Numbered from the stretch's first letter, positions 8,185 through 17,643 are shown. The stretch: 64,000 nt of DNA from Kaistella antarctica (GCF_900109615.1 NZ_FOIX01000004.1:124001-188000), one strand, 5' to 3'. Notes: generated by a model from the letters alone, not told the origin. Numbers and translations are program-made.

Positions 8185-10668
8185 TTAGTTGACGCTCCAA
8201 ATTAACTCATTTATTTCGGCGTCCCAGTCCACCTTGATATTCTCTCCTGCTTTTACTTCTTCGCGCACAATCCGCTTAGATATAGGTCTCGCAATTTGAG
8301 AACGGATCACACCCGTGATTTGTCTTGCGCCATATTTACTACTAAAACCATTTAAAGCCAATTCTTTAACCGCAGCATCGCTAATTTCGAAAGTCATTCC
8401 CAATCGCTGCAGTGCATTTCTTAAAGGTTTAAGCTGAATTTTAAAAATGTTTTCCGCCATTGCTTCGGTGATTGGGGAGAACGGAATAATCTCCGTAATT
8501 CTGGCTAAAAACTCTGGACGAAACCGACCTGAATCGGTCATAATTTTCAACAACGATTTGATCCCTGGGATTTCGTTCTTCTCAAAATGTTCTACAATTT
8601 CTTCACTGCCAATATTTGAAGTAAAAAGAATTAAGGAGTTACTGAAATCCCCTTCTTTTCCTAATTTATCATGTATTTTTCCTTCATCCATTATTTGAAG
8701 AAAAACATCGAAAATAGAACTGTGGGCTTTTTCAATTTCATCAAATAAAACCACCGCATAAGGTTGTTGACGAATTTTATTGACCAACATTCCACCTTCT
8801 TCATAACCAACATATCCGGGAGGCGCGCCATATAATAAAGCAGCAGAATGTTCTTCTTTAAATTCTGACATGTCAAATCTGATCATTGATTTTTCATCAT
8901 TGAAAAGCAATTCTGCCATCGATTTTGCCAGTTCTGTTTTCCCCGTTCCAGTTGGTCCAAGTAAGAAAAAGGAACCAATTGGCTGGCCAGGTTTATTAAG
9001 ACCACTTCTGTTTTCTATAATAGCGTCGGCCAAAGTTTTAAGTGCATGATCTTGTCCAACTACTCTTTTCTTGAGCAGATCTACCATGTTCATGAGTTTC
9101 TCTTTTTCACCAGACTGAATTTTACCAATAGGAATCCCAGTTTTGGAAGCCATGACGGCGGCAAGTTCGAGTGTTCCTACTTTTTCCCGCTTTACGGCGG
9201 CGTGTTTTAAAAGTTCCTCGAACGTTTCATTGATAATCTTTTTAATTTGAGTAACATCCATTGAGTTATCTAAAACGTGCTGTTCTGATAAGGAACCCCA
9301 AAGAATTGGACTCAATTTATTTTGAAGCAATTGGAAATTCCAAAGTAATTCATCAACTAATAAAGGATCATCTTCTGGTATTTCTTTGATGATTTCCTCA
9401 TAATTCTCTTTCCATTTTTCGAGTTCGCCCTCCGACAGTTCATCCAACATTTTAATGGAAGCCATGGTTCTATCTAATAAATCAATCGCGGAATCTGGCA
9501 GTTTTTTTCCTTTAGAATATCTTTTTGCCAATTTTACGCAATCACCCAAACTGTTTTCATCGACATCGACGTTGTGATGTTCCTTATAGCCATCCAATAT
9601 TTTTTTAATCATTTTCACACACGCCGCTTCATCAGGTTCTTCAACCAATAAAACTTCAAATCTTCGATCAAAAGCGCGTTCAGGTTCAATAATTTTTCGG
9701 TATTCTTCCTGCGTCGTTGCCCCAATCACCGTGATTTCTCCTCTTGCAAGTTCAGGTTTTAAAAGATTTGCGACATTTCCCGCACTTCCTTTCGGATCTA
9801 AAAGCGCATGAATCTCATCAATAAAAAGGACCGCTTTGTTTATCTTCTTACATTCGGTAATCACCTTTTTAAGCCTGTCTTCGATTTCGCCTTTATAAGA
9901 AGTGCCTGCTAATAAAGAACCCGTATTTAATTCTAATAAAGTAGCTTCTTTTAATAATTCTGGGACATTCCCATTAATTATTTCTGAGGCAAAACCTTCT
10001 AATAAAGCTGTTTTTCCCACACCTGGCTCTCCAACAATTATTACATTTGGTTTTGTTTTTCTGGAAATAATTTCTACCAACATTCGTAATTCTTTATCAC
10101 GTCCAACGATGGTTTCAAATTTTCCATCTCTTGCCATTTGCGTCATGTCTGTGCAATAGCTAGAAATAGCCGGAAAAGAAGATTTTTGATCCTGAAATCC
10201 TGAAAGAAGATTATTCTCCTGTGACGCTACTTTTTGAGTTTCGCCCTGAAAATAATTTAGAATTTCATGTTCGCGTAGAGGCAGAGATTTTAATTCCTGC
10301 GAGGTGTAGGCGATATTTGATTTGGTAATCGCGGCTAAAATGCAAATCGCTGAAATATCATCAAGGCCCAATTTTACTCTGATATCATCAGCTTCTGATA
10401 AAATGGTATCGATTTTTTCATCCGGAGTTGGTTCTGTAGGAAGGTTGCCCGTTTTAGCATATTCTTCGATTCGCACTTCCGCCCATTCATAGATATAAGT
10501 AGGATCTTTATCAATACTTGTTAGAAATTCCCGCAACCCTGCGTCTTTATGCATCAAAGCCTGCAGAAGATGTGAAGCAGCGTAAGTAGAATTATAGTTT
10601 TCCCGTGCAATGGATTGTGCAATATGGATGACCTCCTTTACGGTTTCATTAGTTATTATAACACTCAT
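8185..10668 (-). CDS. clpV: T6SS sheath-recycling AAA+ ATPase ClpV (TssH)
   Basis: 827 residues, the ClpB/ClpV length. An N-terminal Clp repeat domain (1-150) precedes two AAA+ modules: Walker A GEPGVGKT near 215 and GPTGTGKTE near 572, with Walker B VLFIDEIHALLD and VVLFDEIEKAH, and the sensor region VIGATTQEEY. A coiled middle domain lies about 400-470. ClpV binds contracted TssB-TssC sheath and unfolds it for reuse in the cytoplasm. Placement 111 bp after tssC, next to a transglycosylase and tssE, identifies it as ClpV and not the heat-shock disaggregase ClpB. All key ATPase motifs are intact. Confidence 0.9.
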   Translation of the reverse strand: MSVIITNETVKEVIHIAQSIARENYNSTYAASHLLQALMHKDAGLREFLTSIDKDPTYIYEWAEVRIEEYAKTGNLPTEPTPDEKIDTILSEADDIRVKLGLDDISAICILAAITKSNIAYTSQELKSLPLREHEILNYFQGETQKVASQENNLLSGFQDQKSSFPAISSYCTDMTQMARDGKFETIVGRDKELRMLVEIISRKTKPNVIIVGEPGVGKTALLEGFASEIINGNVPELLKEATLLELNTGSLLAGTSYKGEIEDRLKKVITECKKINKAVLFIDEIHALLDPKGSAGNVANLLKPELARGEITVIGATTQEEYRKIIEPERAFDRRFEVLLVEEPDEAACVKMIKKILDGYKEHHNVDVDENSLGDCVKLAKRYSKGKKLPDSAIDLLDRTMASIKMLDELSEGELEKWKENYEEIIKEIPEDDPLLVDELLWNFQLLQNKLSPILWGSLSEQHVLDNSMDVTQIKKIINETFEELLKHAAVKREKVGTLELAAVMASKTGIPIGKIQSGEKEKLMNMVDLLKKRVVGQDHALKTLADAIIENRSGLNKPGQPIGSFFLLGPTGTGKTELAKSMAELLFNDEKSMIRFDMSEFKEEHSAALLYGAPPGYVGYEEGGMLVNKIRQQPYAVVLFDEIEKAHSSIFDVFLQIMDEGKIHDKLGKEGDFSNSLILFTSNIGSEEIVEHFEKNEIPGIKSLLKIMTDSGRFRPEFLARITEIIPFSPITEAMAENIFKIQLKPLRNALQRLGMTFEISDAAVKELALNGFSSKYGARQITGVIRSQIARPISKRIVREEVKAGENIKVDWDAEINELIWSVN

Positions 10669-10779
10669 ATTATTAAGCTTTTGAAGATGATATTTATTAA
10701 AAACATGAAAATTTTAAAAAAAATAAGACAAGATCACATGAAATTGTCCCATTTTTTATAAGTAGTTTGCTCAACTATT

Positions 10780-12141
10780 TTATTCCTGCTGGTATTCAGA
10801 TTCCCACTCATTACCGTCATCACCTTTGTGACCATCTAGTTTTATAACAAAACTTTTGGTAGGAAAATACGGGGTCATTCTGATATCTAACCAAACTCTG
10901 TCTTTATTCACTTTATCTTGTTCAAAACGAACAATTTTAAATTTCTCGATTAATTTATCAGCTCCTTTAATACCGTCTAGAAACGTAACAATCTGTTTTC
11001 TAAGATCATCTTCATTTTTTGGTGTCCAGTTTTCAAAAGCTCTTCTGTTTAAGAAGTCCAAAAGTACTTTCGTTACATAATCAAAAACGCGAACTACGGA
11101 ATAAGTCTGAAGACCAATGTTATCTCCAGTAAATAATGTTTTAGCAGAGAATGCCATGATTTTCCCGTACTCGTTCACCATAGGAACTAGGCCCATTTTC
11201 TCTAGTTGGGAAATTTCGCTTTTCTTTAAATCAAATTTTACAGCATCTACTTCATTAATGTTACCATGCTTTTTACCGGCCGCAACTTGTGACATCAAAG
11301 TTCTATGAATTTTACCTGCCAATGAAGTTGACGGTGGTAAATCTACATTATCTTCCTCACCAACTTCTTCGGCTCTTCCTCGTCCGACCAACCAGTTGGT
11401 CGTCATAATTACATTACTTCTGTGTAGTTCTCCACCGGTAAGATTTGCGGAATGGAACATATCGACAACATCATCGGGTTTATCTAAATTTGCGAAATCT
11501 GTGACCATCATCACTTTGTTTTCATTACAAATTTTCGCCCATTTTTCTACCACTTTATTGGAGCCTAAATAGCCTGGTAAAGCAAGGATTGAATAGCTGT
11601 CCCGAAGATCTAATCGATCATAATTTTGCTTAAATTCGTCTGCGATTGCTTCTACAAAAAGTGGATTATCCAAATCCGTCAGCTGATCCATGGAAGCATT
11701 TACGATACTTACATTGTCTACTTTATCAAGTTCTGTATTCTTGTAAAATTGCGCGACCGTTCTATAATTGGTTTCCATCTCGCGAACACTGTCTAAAGTA
11801 TTTTTGAGATTACTCTTTAAATTCTTTTCAGCAGATAACGCTTTATCTTTGCAAGATTCGGCCATGTTTTCCGCAGTATCACCACTTTCGAGCAGAGAAA
11901 TCCAGAGATTTAATTTTTGAAGTAAATCTTTTCTTTCAGTGTCCTTATTATTGTCGTTTAGAAAGATTTCTTTCCGTGCTTTCCGAGACGGATTCATATT
12001 GGCAACGCCATCTACAACCGTTTCTATAAAATTAAAACCACCAACTTTATTTAATTCATCTAATGAACTTTGCTTTTGCTGTTGATGACCTTGTTGCTGA
12101 CTTTGTTCTTTTTGACTTTCTTGTTGTTTACTCTTTTCCAT
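10780..12141 (-). CDS. tssC: T6SS contractile sheath large subunit TssC (VipB), subtype iii
   Basis: 453 residues. The N terminus (1-30) is Gln/Ser/Lys-rich and probably disordered; then comes the sheath core, with GGFNFIETVVDG, NPSRKARKEIFL and LPGYLGSNKVVEKW recognisable as Bacteroidota-type TssC. The C-terminal part (LDIRMTPYFPTKSFVIKL) is the conserved strand region that interlocks with TssB. It polymerises with TssB around the Hcp tube. It starts 6 bp after tssB, the standard order. Length is slightly below proteobacterial TssC (about 490), as expected for subtype iii. Confidence 0.9.
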   Translation of the reverse strand: MEKSKQQESQKEQSQQQGHQQQKQSSLDELNKVGGFNFIETVVDGVANMNPSRKARKEIFLNDNNKDTERKDLLQKLNLWISLLESGDTAENMAESCKDKALSAEKNLKSNLKNTLDSVREMETNYRTVAQFYKNTELDKVDNVSIVNASMDQLTDLDNPLFVEAIADEFKQNYDRLDLRDSYSILALPGYLGSNKVVEKWAKICNENKVMMVTDFANLDKPDDVVDMFHSANLTGGELHRSNVIMTTNWLVGRGRAEEVGEEDNVDLPPSTSLAGKIHRTLMSQVAAGKKHGNINEVDAVKFDLKKSEISQLEKMGLVPMVNEYGKIMAFSAKTLFTGDNIGLQTYSVVRVFDYVTKVLLDFLNRRAFENWTPKNEDDLRKQIVTFLDGIKGADKLIEKFKIVRFEQDKVNKDRVWLDIRMTPYFPTKSFVIKLDGHKGDDGNEWESEYQQE

Positions 12142-12147
12142 CTGTAC

Positions 12148-12600
12148 TTAGTTATCGTTTTTCAATTCTCCGGCCACGTCTTTTAAAACTTCTACGAGCG
12201 CATTTCTGGTAGCATCGTCGGTCAAAATCTTTTTCAAAATTTTGTTGCTTTTTAACTGTCTCAATATTTTATTGTACTGCTCTTGCTCAACGCTTAATTT
12301 TTTAAGGTATTCTGAATTTTGAGTTAAGCTTTTTGGTGTAAAATCACCAACGGTATTAAATCTAAACTCTTCGTCAACAAAAGTTCCGTCTTCAGTTTCA
12401 TGCTGAACACCGACGGAAGGTTTAAAATGTCTGAAGACATCTTCTACTGTTTTCAAGCCTTTCACAATTTCCGGAGCAAAGGGTTCTTCTTCCGTAAGTT
12501 TACTTACGATTAAAGATCTATTTTCCTGTATATGTGTTATTGCTTCGTTAGCGTCGACTTTTACTTCGCTGCCACCAACACCATAATCAAACATTGCCAT
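12148..12600 (-). CDS. tssB: T6SS contractile sheath small subunit TssB (VipA), subtype iii
   Basis: 150 residues, first gene of the minus-strand T6SS block. The sequence begins MAMFDYGVGGSEVKVDANEA, typical of Bacteroidota TssB, and has the VEDVFRHFKPS and EEFRFNTVGDF strands used for heterodimer formation, followed by a helical C terminus (about 95-150). With TssC it forms the sheath. There is no Shine-Dalgarno sequence. A TATCTTTA box, one mismatch from the -7 consensus, lies about 50 bp upstream and could serve the operon. No T6SS gene lies upstream of it: the next gene is an unrelated hydrolase, so this is one end of the cluster. Confidence 0.88.
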   Translation of the reverse strand: MAMFDYGVGGSEVKVDANEAITHIQENRSLIVSKLTEEEPFAPEIVKGLKTVEDVFRHFKPSVGVQHETEDGTFVDEEFRFNTVGDFTPKSLTQNSEYLKKLSVEQEQYNKILRQLKSNKILKKILTDDATRNALVEVLKDVAGELKNDN

Positions 12601-13056
12601 AATCTTACTATTTTTTGAATGTTATTACTTAAAGTTTAAAGATAATTATTTTTTCTTAATAATAGCAGATTTTGAAATAAAATAATAAATATCAAAATTG
12701 AGGGTAACATTGCGAAAATTTTGAAGCTAATTTCTTGAAATGCAATATTTAGTTTTTTCAATACCTGTTTTATAAATCAGGGTCTACATCGGGGATTGTC
12801 TAAAGTGTTTTAGGAATAAATAGTCGCTTAGATTTCACATAGAGAAATTATTTTTAAAATAATGAGTTTTTAAAGTGGTTTATTTTCTTACGTGTAAAGT
12901 TGCATCCTCTACACCTCAATTACTCCTTATATATAGTACAAAAAAACAGGAACTAAAATTCCTGTTTTTTGATTTATCGAGATAGCTAAAATGATGCGAC
13001 TAATTACGTCAACTTAAAATTCAATGCAGTTGAAATAATTGCTGCAAAAAACCTCA
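12601..13056. other. Intergenic region upstream of tssB
   Basis: 456 bp without a supportable gene in either strand. The part near 12600-12700 should contain the T6SS promoter; the part near 12941-12970 contains a strong terminator. I see no repeat, attachment site or RNA motif in the rest. Confidence 0.5.
12941..12970. terminator. Rho-independent terminator, bidirectional
   Basis: Perfect 12-bp stem AAAAAACAGGAA / TTCCTGTTTTTT with the loop CTAAAA. It has T-runs in both directions. It lies about 87 bp downstream of the alpha/beta hydrolase gene (minus strand), which it probably ends, and isolates that gene from the T6SS operon. Confidence 0.85.
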
Positions 13057-14142
13057 TTAAAGTGATGTATTTAAAGAATTCACGAATTCCGCAAGATGTT
13101 TATTAAACTCATCTGGTTGTTCCAGATTAGAAACGTGTCCCGCATTATCGATGACTTTCAAAATTGAACCTCTGATACGTTCGTGCATCAATTCAGACTG
13201 GGCAAGTGGCGTTACTTCATCTTGTCTGCCGCAAATGATCAATGTCGGTACCCGGATCTTTTCTAAAGTTGAACAAGTTTCGGAGCGCTCTGCCAAAGCC
13301 ATCAGACCTGCACTAATTATTTCGTTGGAGTTGGCAAAAACGATATTTCTTAAACTGTCGACCAATTCTGTTTTGTAGACTAAAGAATCAGGATGAAAAA
13401 CACTGGTCACAAATTTCTCCTTAAACGCATCTGCGCCTTCCTGGTTAATTTGCTCAATTGTTTCGTTTCGTTTTTCTCGTACTTCAGCACTGTCGGCAAT
13501 GCATTGTGTATCGCACAAAACTAAGGCTGTAAAGCGCTCAGGGAATCTTTGGATGACATTAAGTGCAATATAACCGCCCATCGATAATCCGCAAATTATT
13601 GCTTTTTCAATATTTAATTTATCCAGGAACGCAATTAAATCATCGCCAAATAAGTCCATGCTTAATGGTGATTTTTCATCGGTTGACTTGCCAAAGCCAC
13701 GAAGGTCAATCGCTATAACTCGGTTCGAATCTTTTAAGCGGTCTATTTGTCCCTTCCACATTGACTTATCAAAGGGAAATCCGTGGAGAAATACGATGGG
13801 AACGTCGCCTTTGCCGACATCTTTATAGGATATAGTCGTGTTGTTGACTTCTGTCATAAGGTTTTGATACAAATTTTCTTGTTCCATAATTACAATTTCT
13901 GTTAGAGGTATATTTAAAGAATTTTCTGAGGCTGATTTTGCAGGATCATTTTTATGCTCTTCAACCAAAGCTACGAGTGATTCGTAAAACGATGCTAATG
14001 TTTTAAGATGTTTTGGCGGATTTTCTTCATAAGGAATCGTCACCGGCATTTCGTCAAGGAACTTCAGCAACTCTGGCTTTTTTTCTCTGATATTTTTCCT
14101 GAGGTTTAAGATCAACTCGTTCAATTCCAGTTCTGTTTTCAT
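13057..14142 (-). CDS. Alpha/beta-fold hydrolase with an extra N-terminal domain
   Basis: 361 residues. Residues about 100-358 are an alpha/beta hydrolase: oxyanion region FLHGFPFDKSMW, nucleophile Ser187 in GLSMGG, acid Asp308 in CGRQDEVTP, His336 in DNAGHVSNLEQP. It resembles 3-oxoadipate enol-lactonase-like and non-haem haloperoxidase-like enzymes; the substrate cannot be read from sequence. Residues 1-68 form a separate helical domain (MKTELELNE, EMPVTIPYEENP) that I recall as a free-standing small protein in Bacteroidota; here it is fused through an approximately 30-residue linker. It follows the PA2169-like gene by 40 bp in one transcription unit, so it is probably under the same stress control. 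Confidence 0.82.
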   Translation of the reverse strand: MKTELELNELILNLRKNIREKKPELLKFLDEMPVTIPYEENPPKHLKTLASFYESLVALVEEHKNDPAKSASENSLNIPLTEIVIMEQENLYQNLMTEVNNTTISYKDVGKGDVPIVFLHGFPFDKSMWKGQIDRLKDSNRVIAIDLRGFGKSTDEKSPLSMDLFGDDLIAFLDKLNIEKAIICGLSMGGYIALNVIQRFPERFTALVLCDTQCIADSAEVREKRNETIEQINQEGADAFKEKFVTSVFHPDSLVYKTELVDSLRNIVFANSNEIISAGLMALAERSETCSTLEKIRVPTLIICGRQDEVTPLAQSELMHERIRGSILKVIDNAGHVSNLEQPDEFNKHLAEFVNSLNTSL

Positions 14143-14182
14143 CCTTTTTATTTAAAATGTTTTATTTAATACTTTAGCAGAA

Positions 14183-14617
14183 TTATCCTTCCATTATTTT
14201 CAGATGAGCCAACGCTTCATCAATCGCTCTTTTTTGCTTGGTGATGACTTCTTTTATATCCTGCGGAATAAGATTATCCGAAAGTATTTCGCCAAATTCG
14301 CTAGAGAAGGCTTCTTCGATTCTGATGCATTCGGCGTAAATTCCTCTTCCGCCTTTGGTAAAAACATCTATAAGTGCAGTCCAGGTCGGATAAAAACTAG
14401 TTCCTTCAGTAGTTCCTTCATGTGGAACTCCTCCGTATTTCGTTACTAACTGTTTCAAATCTTTACCAAAACTGAAACGCATTTCAGCTTGCTCCTTAAA
14501 ATATGATTTCAGCGTATGAAGGTCAATTTTCGAAGCAGCTTCTCGATACCCTTTTTCAGCATCGTAGTTTTTTGTGAGCAAATCATTTAATAAGGTTACG
14601 ATCTTTTTATTTTCCAT
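14183..14617 (-). CDS. PA2169-family four-helix-bundle protein (DUF2383)
   Basis: 144 residues forming an expected four-helix bundle related to ferritins. Family features: TLLNDLLTKNYDAEKGYREA at the N terminus, the FKEQAEMRFSFGKDL segment, GGVPHEGTTEG in the mid-loop, and RIEEAFSSEFGEIL. PA2169-type proteins are widespread, often stress induced, and biochemically obscure. It is the first gene of a two-gene unit with the alpha/beta hydrolase and is divergent from the histidine kinase gene; a TGAY-N4-RTCA palindrome at 14745-14756 lies between them, 128 bp from this start. Metal binding is possible but the ligands are not obvious. Confidence 0.82.
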   Translation of the reverse strand: MENKKIVTLLNDLLTKNYDAEKGYREAASKIDLHTLKSYFKEQAEMRFSFGKDLKQLVTKYGGVPHEGTTEGTSFYPTWTALIDVFTKGGRGIYAECIRIEEAFSSEFGEILSDNLIPQDIKEVITKQKRAIDEALAHLKIMEG

Positions 14618-14744
14618 TGGTTTTTATTTTGGGTAATTAAATTTTTTTTAAAAACTACTTCATCAAATTCTTCAACCATTTTAGGGAGAAGTCCCGATGA
14701 GTACAATCTACTTCAAAAATAGCAAGATCTGATTTAAAAACAAA

Positions 14745-14756
14745 TGATCTGGGTCA
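14745..14756. promoter_or_regulatory. Crp/Fnr-type palindrome TGATCTGGGTCA
   Basis: Reads TGAT-CTGG-GTCA, i.e. TGA-N6-TCA. It lies between the divergent PA2169-like and histidine kinase genes. The same pattern recurs upstream of other genes in the cluster, and the regulator encoded at 16535-17605 has a Crp-type helix-turn-helix with the Glu-x3-Arg recognition pattern. The preceding bases CAAATGATCT are also identical at 27364-27373. Confidence 0.5.
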
Positions 14757-14864
14757 GCCTGCCTTATTAATTAAAGTTTTCCGAGATCGTTAAATCTGTA
14801 AAAAAACGCTACATTTAGAAAACGTGGTTTCATCCAATGATTGAAAGATTCCATCAAAAAAATA

Positions 14865-16538
14865 ATGCAAGAAATTCTTAAAGATAACACCAGGGATATT
14901 TTAGATTTAATCATCCAGAATAAACCCATAAAAATAATTTGCGTTCAAATTATGAAAACCCTTGAGGCATATTTTAAGGAAGAAACTTTGTCTATAGCGC
15001 TTTTGGATCAAGAGAATAAAACCTTCAACCATCTTTCAGGCTCAGAACTGCCAAAATACATTGCTTCCAAAATTAATATTTTCCTTAAAAACGAATATGA
15101 TGTAGACGATAAAAATGGTTTAGAATCATACAAGATATTTCCCATGATGTCTGCTAATGAAAAGATTTTAGGAGTAATTACAATTAGCAATATATCATCT
15201 ACGGAACATTCAAAAGAGGAAAAAGATTTCATTGAAGAGATGAGCCAACTTGCAACGATCGCCATAGAAAACAATTACAATAATAAAACTTTACGACAGA
15301 ATGAAATTAAGCTGACTGAATACGCGCAAAAATTAGAACAAAAAGTACAGCAGCGAACCAAAGAAGTTATGGCTACGGTTCAAAAACTTATAGTCTCCAA
15401 TTTAAATCTAGAAGATCAAATACGGCTGGCTCAATTGGCAGAAAGTGAAGCGATTTCCAACAAAAATATTGCATCCAAAATTGCGAAAAATTTCCCCAAC
15501 GGTTTTGTCGCCGTGATGAATAAACATGCACAGGTCATGTTTGCAGAAGGTGACGCTTTAGCACAGTTGGGAATGAAAGCCATTTTTAAAGAGGGAATGA
15601 AACTGGATGATATTTCTTTCTTTAGCCAAGGAAGAAAACAAGAGATCAAAGAAAATATAAGAAAAACTTTTTCAGGCGAGCACCTTTCTTTTGAGATTAA
15701 ATATAAAAAAAGATATTTTGCCGTAAACACCGCGCCACTGGTCGATAAAAACAATATCATTACTAATGTACTTCATGTTTATAACGATATTTCTAAGCAG
15801 AAAGATATTGAATTTGCCATACAAAATGCTTTAGAAACTGAACAGGAATTGAATGATTTGAAATCCCGTTTTATTTCTATGGCCTCCCACGAATTCAGGA
15901 CGCCACTGAGCGCTATCCTTACCTCAGCTATTTTAATTGGTAAACAAAATGGTCAGGGGAAAGAGGAGAAAAGGGAAAAATATCTGGCTCAGATCGAAAG
16001 AAATGTAAACAATCTCACAGTAATTCTCAACGATTTTCTTTCCCTAAGCAAACTGGAGGAAGGAAAATTAGTGGCAATTCCCGAGCGATTCGATTTGGTT
16101 TCCTATTCGGAAAAATTGGTGAAAGAGATCAATATGAATTTGAAAAAAGGTCAAATCATCAACGTCTCTAGTTTAAGTGTTGACCTTTTTGTGCAGTTAG
16201 ATGTGAAATTACTTAATCATATTCTAAACAATCTTTTATCTAATGCTATAAAATATTCGCCGGAAGAATCAATTATCAATTTACATATTTCAAAAGACGA
16301 AGAAAATGCAGTCATCGAAATAACCGATCCTGGAATCGGAATTCCACTGGAAGAACAAAAGCATTTATTCCTACGTTTTTTCAGAGCGAAAAATGCGGCA
16401 AATATTGAAGGCACCGGCTTAGGTTTAAATATCGTGAAACAATATACTGAACTTATGGACGGAACCATTCAATTTAAAAGTGAAATCGACAGCGGAACAA
16501 CTGTTTGGGTCTCACTACCAATACAAAACAAACAATGA
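14865..16538 (+). CDS. Sensor histidine kinase (GAF-like, PAS, HisKA, HATPase)
   Basis: 557 residues from ATG at 14865; a TTG eight codons upstream (14841) is an alternative start. No membrane segments, so it senses in the cytoplasm. Order: GAF-like domain (about 20-145), coiled coil with QRTKEVMAT (145-205), PAS-like (205-310), HisKA with His342 in ASHEFRTPLSA, and HATPase with N box NHILNNLLSNAIKYS, G1 DPGIGIP and G2 GTGLGLNIV. Its stop overlaps the downstream regulator start (ATGA), so the two form a cognate pair. Input signal unknown; soluble GAF/PAS kinases often read redox state or small molecules. Probably autoregulated through the palindrome at 14745. Confidence 0.88.
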   Translation: MQEILKDNTRDILDLIIQNKPIKIICVQIMKTLEAYFKEETLSIALLDQENKTFNHLSGSELPKYIASKINIFLKNEYDVDDKNGLESYKIFPMMSANEKILGVITISNISSTEHSKEEKDFIEEMSQLATIAIENNYNNKTLRQNEIKLTEYAQKLEQKVQQRTKEVMATVQKLIVSNLNLEDQIRLAQLAESEAISNKNIASKIAKNFPNGFVAVMNKHAQVMFAEGDALAQLGMKAIFKEGMKLDDISFFSQGRKQEIKENIRKTFSGEHLSFEIKYKKRYFAVNTAPLVDKNNIITNVLHVYNDISKQKDIEFAIQNALETEQELNDLKSRFISMASHEFRTPLSAILTSAILIGKQNGQGKEEKREKYLAQIERNVNNLTVILNDFLSLSKLEEGKLVAIPERFDLVSYSEKLVKEINMNLKKGQIINVSSLSVDLFVQLDVKLLNHILNNLLSNAIKYSPEESIINLHISKDEENAVIEITDPGIGIPLEEQKHLFLRFFRAKNAANIEGTGLGLNIVKQYTELMDGTIQFKSEIDSGTTVWVSLPIQNKQ

Positions 16539-17605
16539 AAAAAATACTAGTGATCGAGGATAATCAGGATGTTCGGGACAATACCGCTGATATTTTAGAA
16601 CTCGAAGGTTTTGAAGTGACGACTGCCGAAAATGGAAAAATAGGCGTCGAACTGGCAACGGAATTACTTCCCGATGTAATTATCTGCGATATTATGATGC
16701 CGGTCCTAGACGGTTATGAAGTATTGGAAGAACTCAACAATCACCCAGAAACTTCAAGTATTCCCTTTATTTTTCTCACGGCTAAAACTGAAAGGACGGA
16801 TTTGCGAAAAGGCATGAACTTAGGCGCAGATGATTATTTAACCAAACCCTTTACTGATCAAGAATTATTAGAAGCCATAGAAAGTCGCTTAAAAAAGTAT
16901 GATTTTTTAAAAGAAGAATTTTCACAATCTATTTATGGCGTTTCGCAATTCATGGACGCTGCTGTAAAATATTTGGATCTAGATCACATTTCCAGCGACT
17001 ACCCTTCGACAACATTCGAAAAGAAAGAGGAAATCTTCAGAGAAGGAGAAACCGCAAATCATTTATATTATATCGAAAGTGGTGTAATAAAAACATTTAA
17101 AACCACTGAAAAAGGAAAAGAATTTGTGACGGGTTTGTGCAGCGCAGGGGATTTTGTCGGGCAGTTATCGCTATTGTCTGAGACTGGAACTTACACTGAA
17201 TCTGCGTCTGTGCTCGAAGATGCCGTAGTTTTTGAAATTCCAAAAATTCACTTTACAAAACTTGTACAGGAAAACCGAATAGTGGCCAATAAATTCATGA
17301 GTTTAATTTCTAATAATTTGGTAGAAGCCCAAGACCAGATCGTCAACGTTGCGTATGCAACCGTAAGACAACGCGTTGCTAAAGCACTGCTAGAAATTCA
17401 CCATCAAGAAATTTTAGTATCCGAGGAAGATCCTGGAATTGGAATTTCCAGAGAAGATTTTGCCAGTTTGATCGGTACCGCTACTGAAACCGCCATTCGG
17501 ATGCTGACTCAATTTAACGAAGAAGGAATCATCAGTTATGGCCCAGAAAGAAAAATTATAATTGAAGACAAAAAAGCATTAGATCATATTGTTATGTTTG
17601 GATAA
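16535..17605 (+). CDS. Response regulator with REC, cyclic-nucleotide-binding-like and Crp-type HTH domains
   Basis: 356 residues from ATG at 16535, overlapping the kinase stop by 4 bp. REC domain 1-125 with phospho-acceptor Asp52 (ICDIMMP) and LTKPF. Residues about 155-265 form a cNMP-binding-like barrel (EIFREGETANHLYYI, GDFVGQLSLL) without an obvious phosphate-binding RxA motif. Residues about 285-345 are a Crp/Fnr winged helix (ISREDFASLIGTATETAIRM); Glu and Arg spaced as in CRP/FNR predict recognition of TGA-N6-TCA. There is no N-terminal Cys cluster, so it is not an Fnr Fe-S sensor. Matching palindromes occur across the neighbouring genes, so it probably regulates this cluster. Confidence 0.88.
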   Translation: MKKILVIEDNQDVRDNTADILELEGFEVTTAENGKIGVELATELLPDVIICDIMMPVLDGYEVLEELNNHPETSSIPFIFLTAKTERTDLRKGMNLGADDYLTKPFTDQELLEAIESRLKKYDFLKEEFSQSIYGVSQFMDAAVKYLDLDHISSDYPSTTFEKKEEIFREGETANHLYYIESGVIKTFKTTEKGKEFVTGLCSAGDFVGQLSLLSETGTYTESASVLEDAVVFEIPKIHFTKLVQENRIVANKFMSLISNNLVEAQDQIVNVAYATVRQRVAKALLEIHHQEILVSEEDPGIGISREDFASLIGTATETAIRMLTQFNEEGIISYGPERKIIIEDKKALDHIVMFG

Positions 17606-17643
17606 AAACCTGAACATCTTTATAGATCTAATGCTTTTTTGTC
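17567..17643 (+). terminator. Large inverted repeat spanning the 3' end of the regulator gene
   Basis: The arms GACAAAAAAGCATTAGATC (17567-17585) and its exact complement (17625-17643) are 19 bp long and perfect, separated by 39 bases. The left arm lies within the final codons and the stop codon falls in the loop. The right arm includes a six-T run. It probably acts as terminator or mRNA 3' stabiliser; its length and overlap with coding sequence are unusual. Confidence 0.6.

Noticed and set aside
2398-12600. Reading the T6SS block as an extracellular contractile injection system or tailocin
   Set aside because: ClpV and T6SS-type TssB/TssC are present, and the holin, tail fibre and phage-like baseplate genes expected of a tailocin or eCIS are not.
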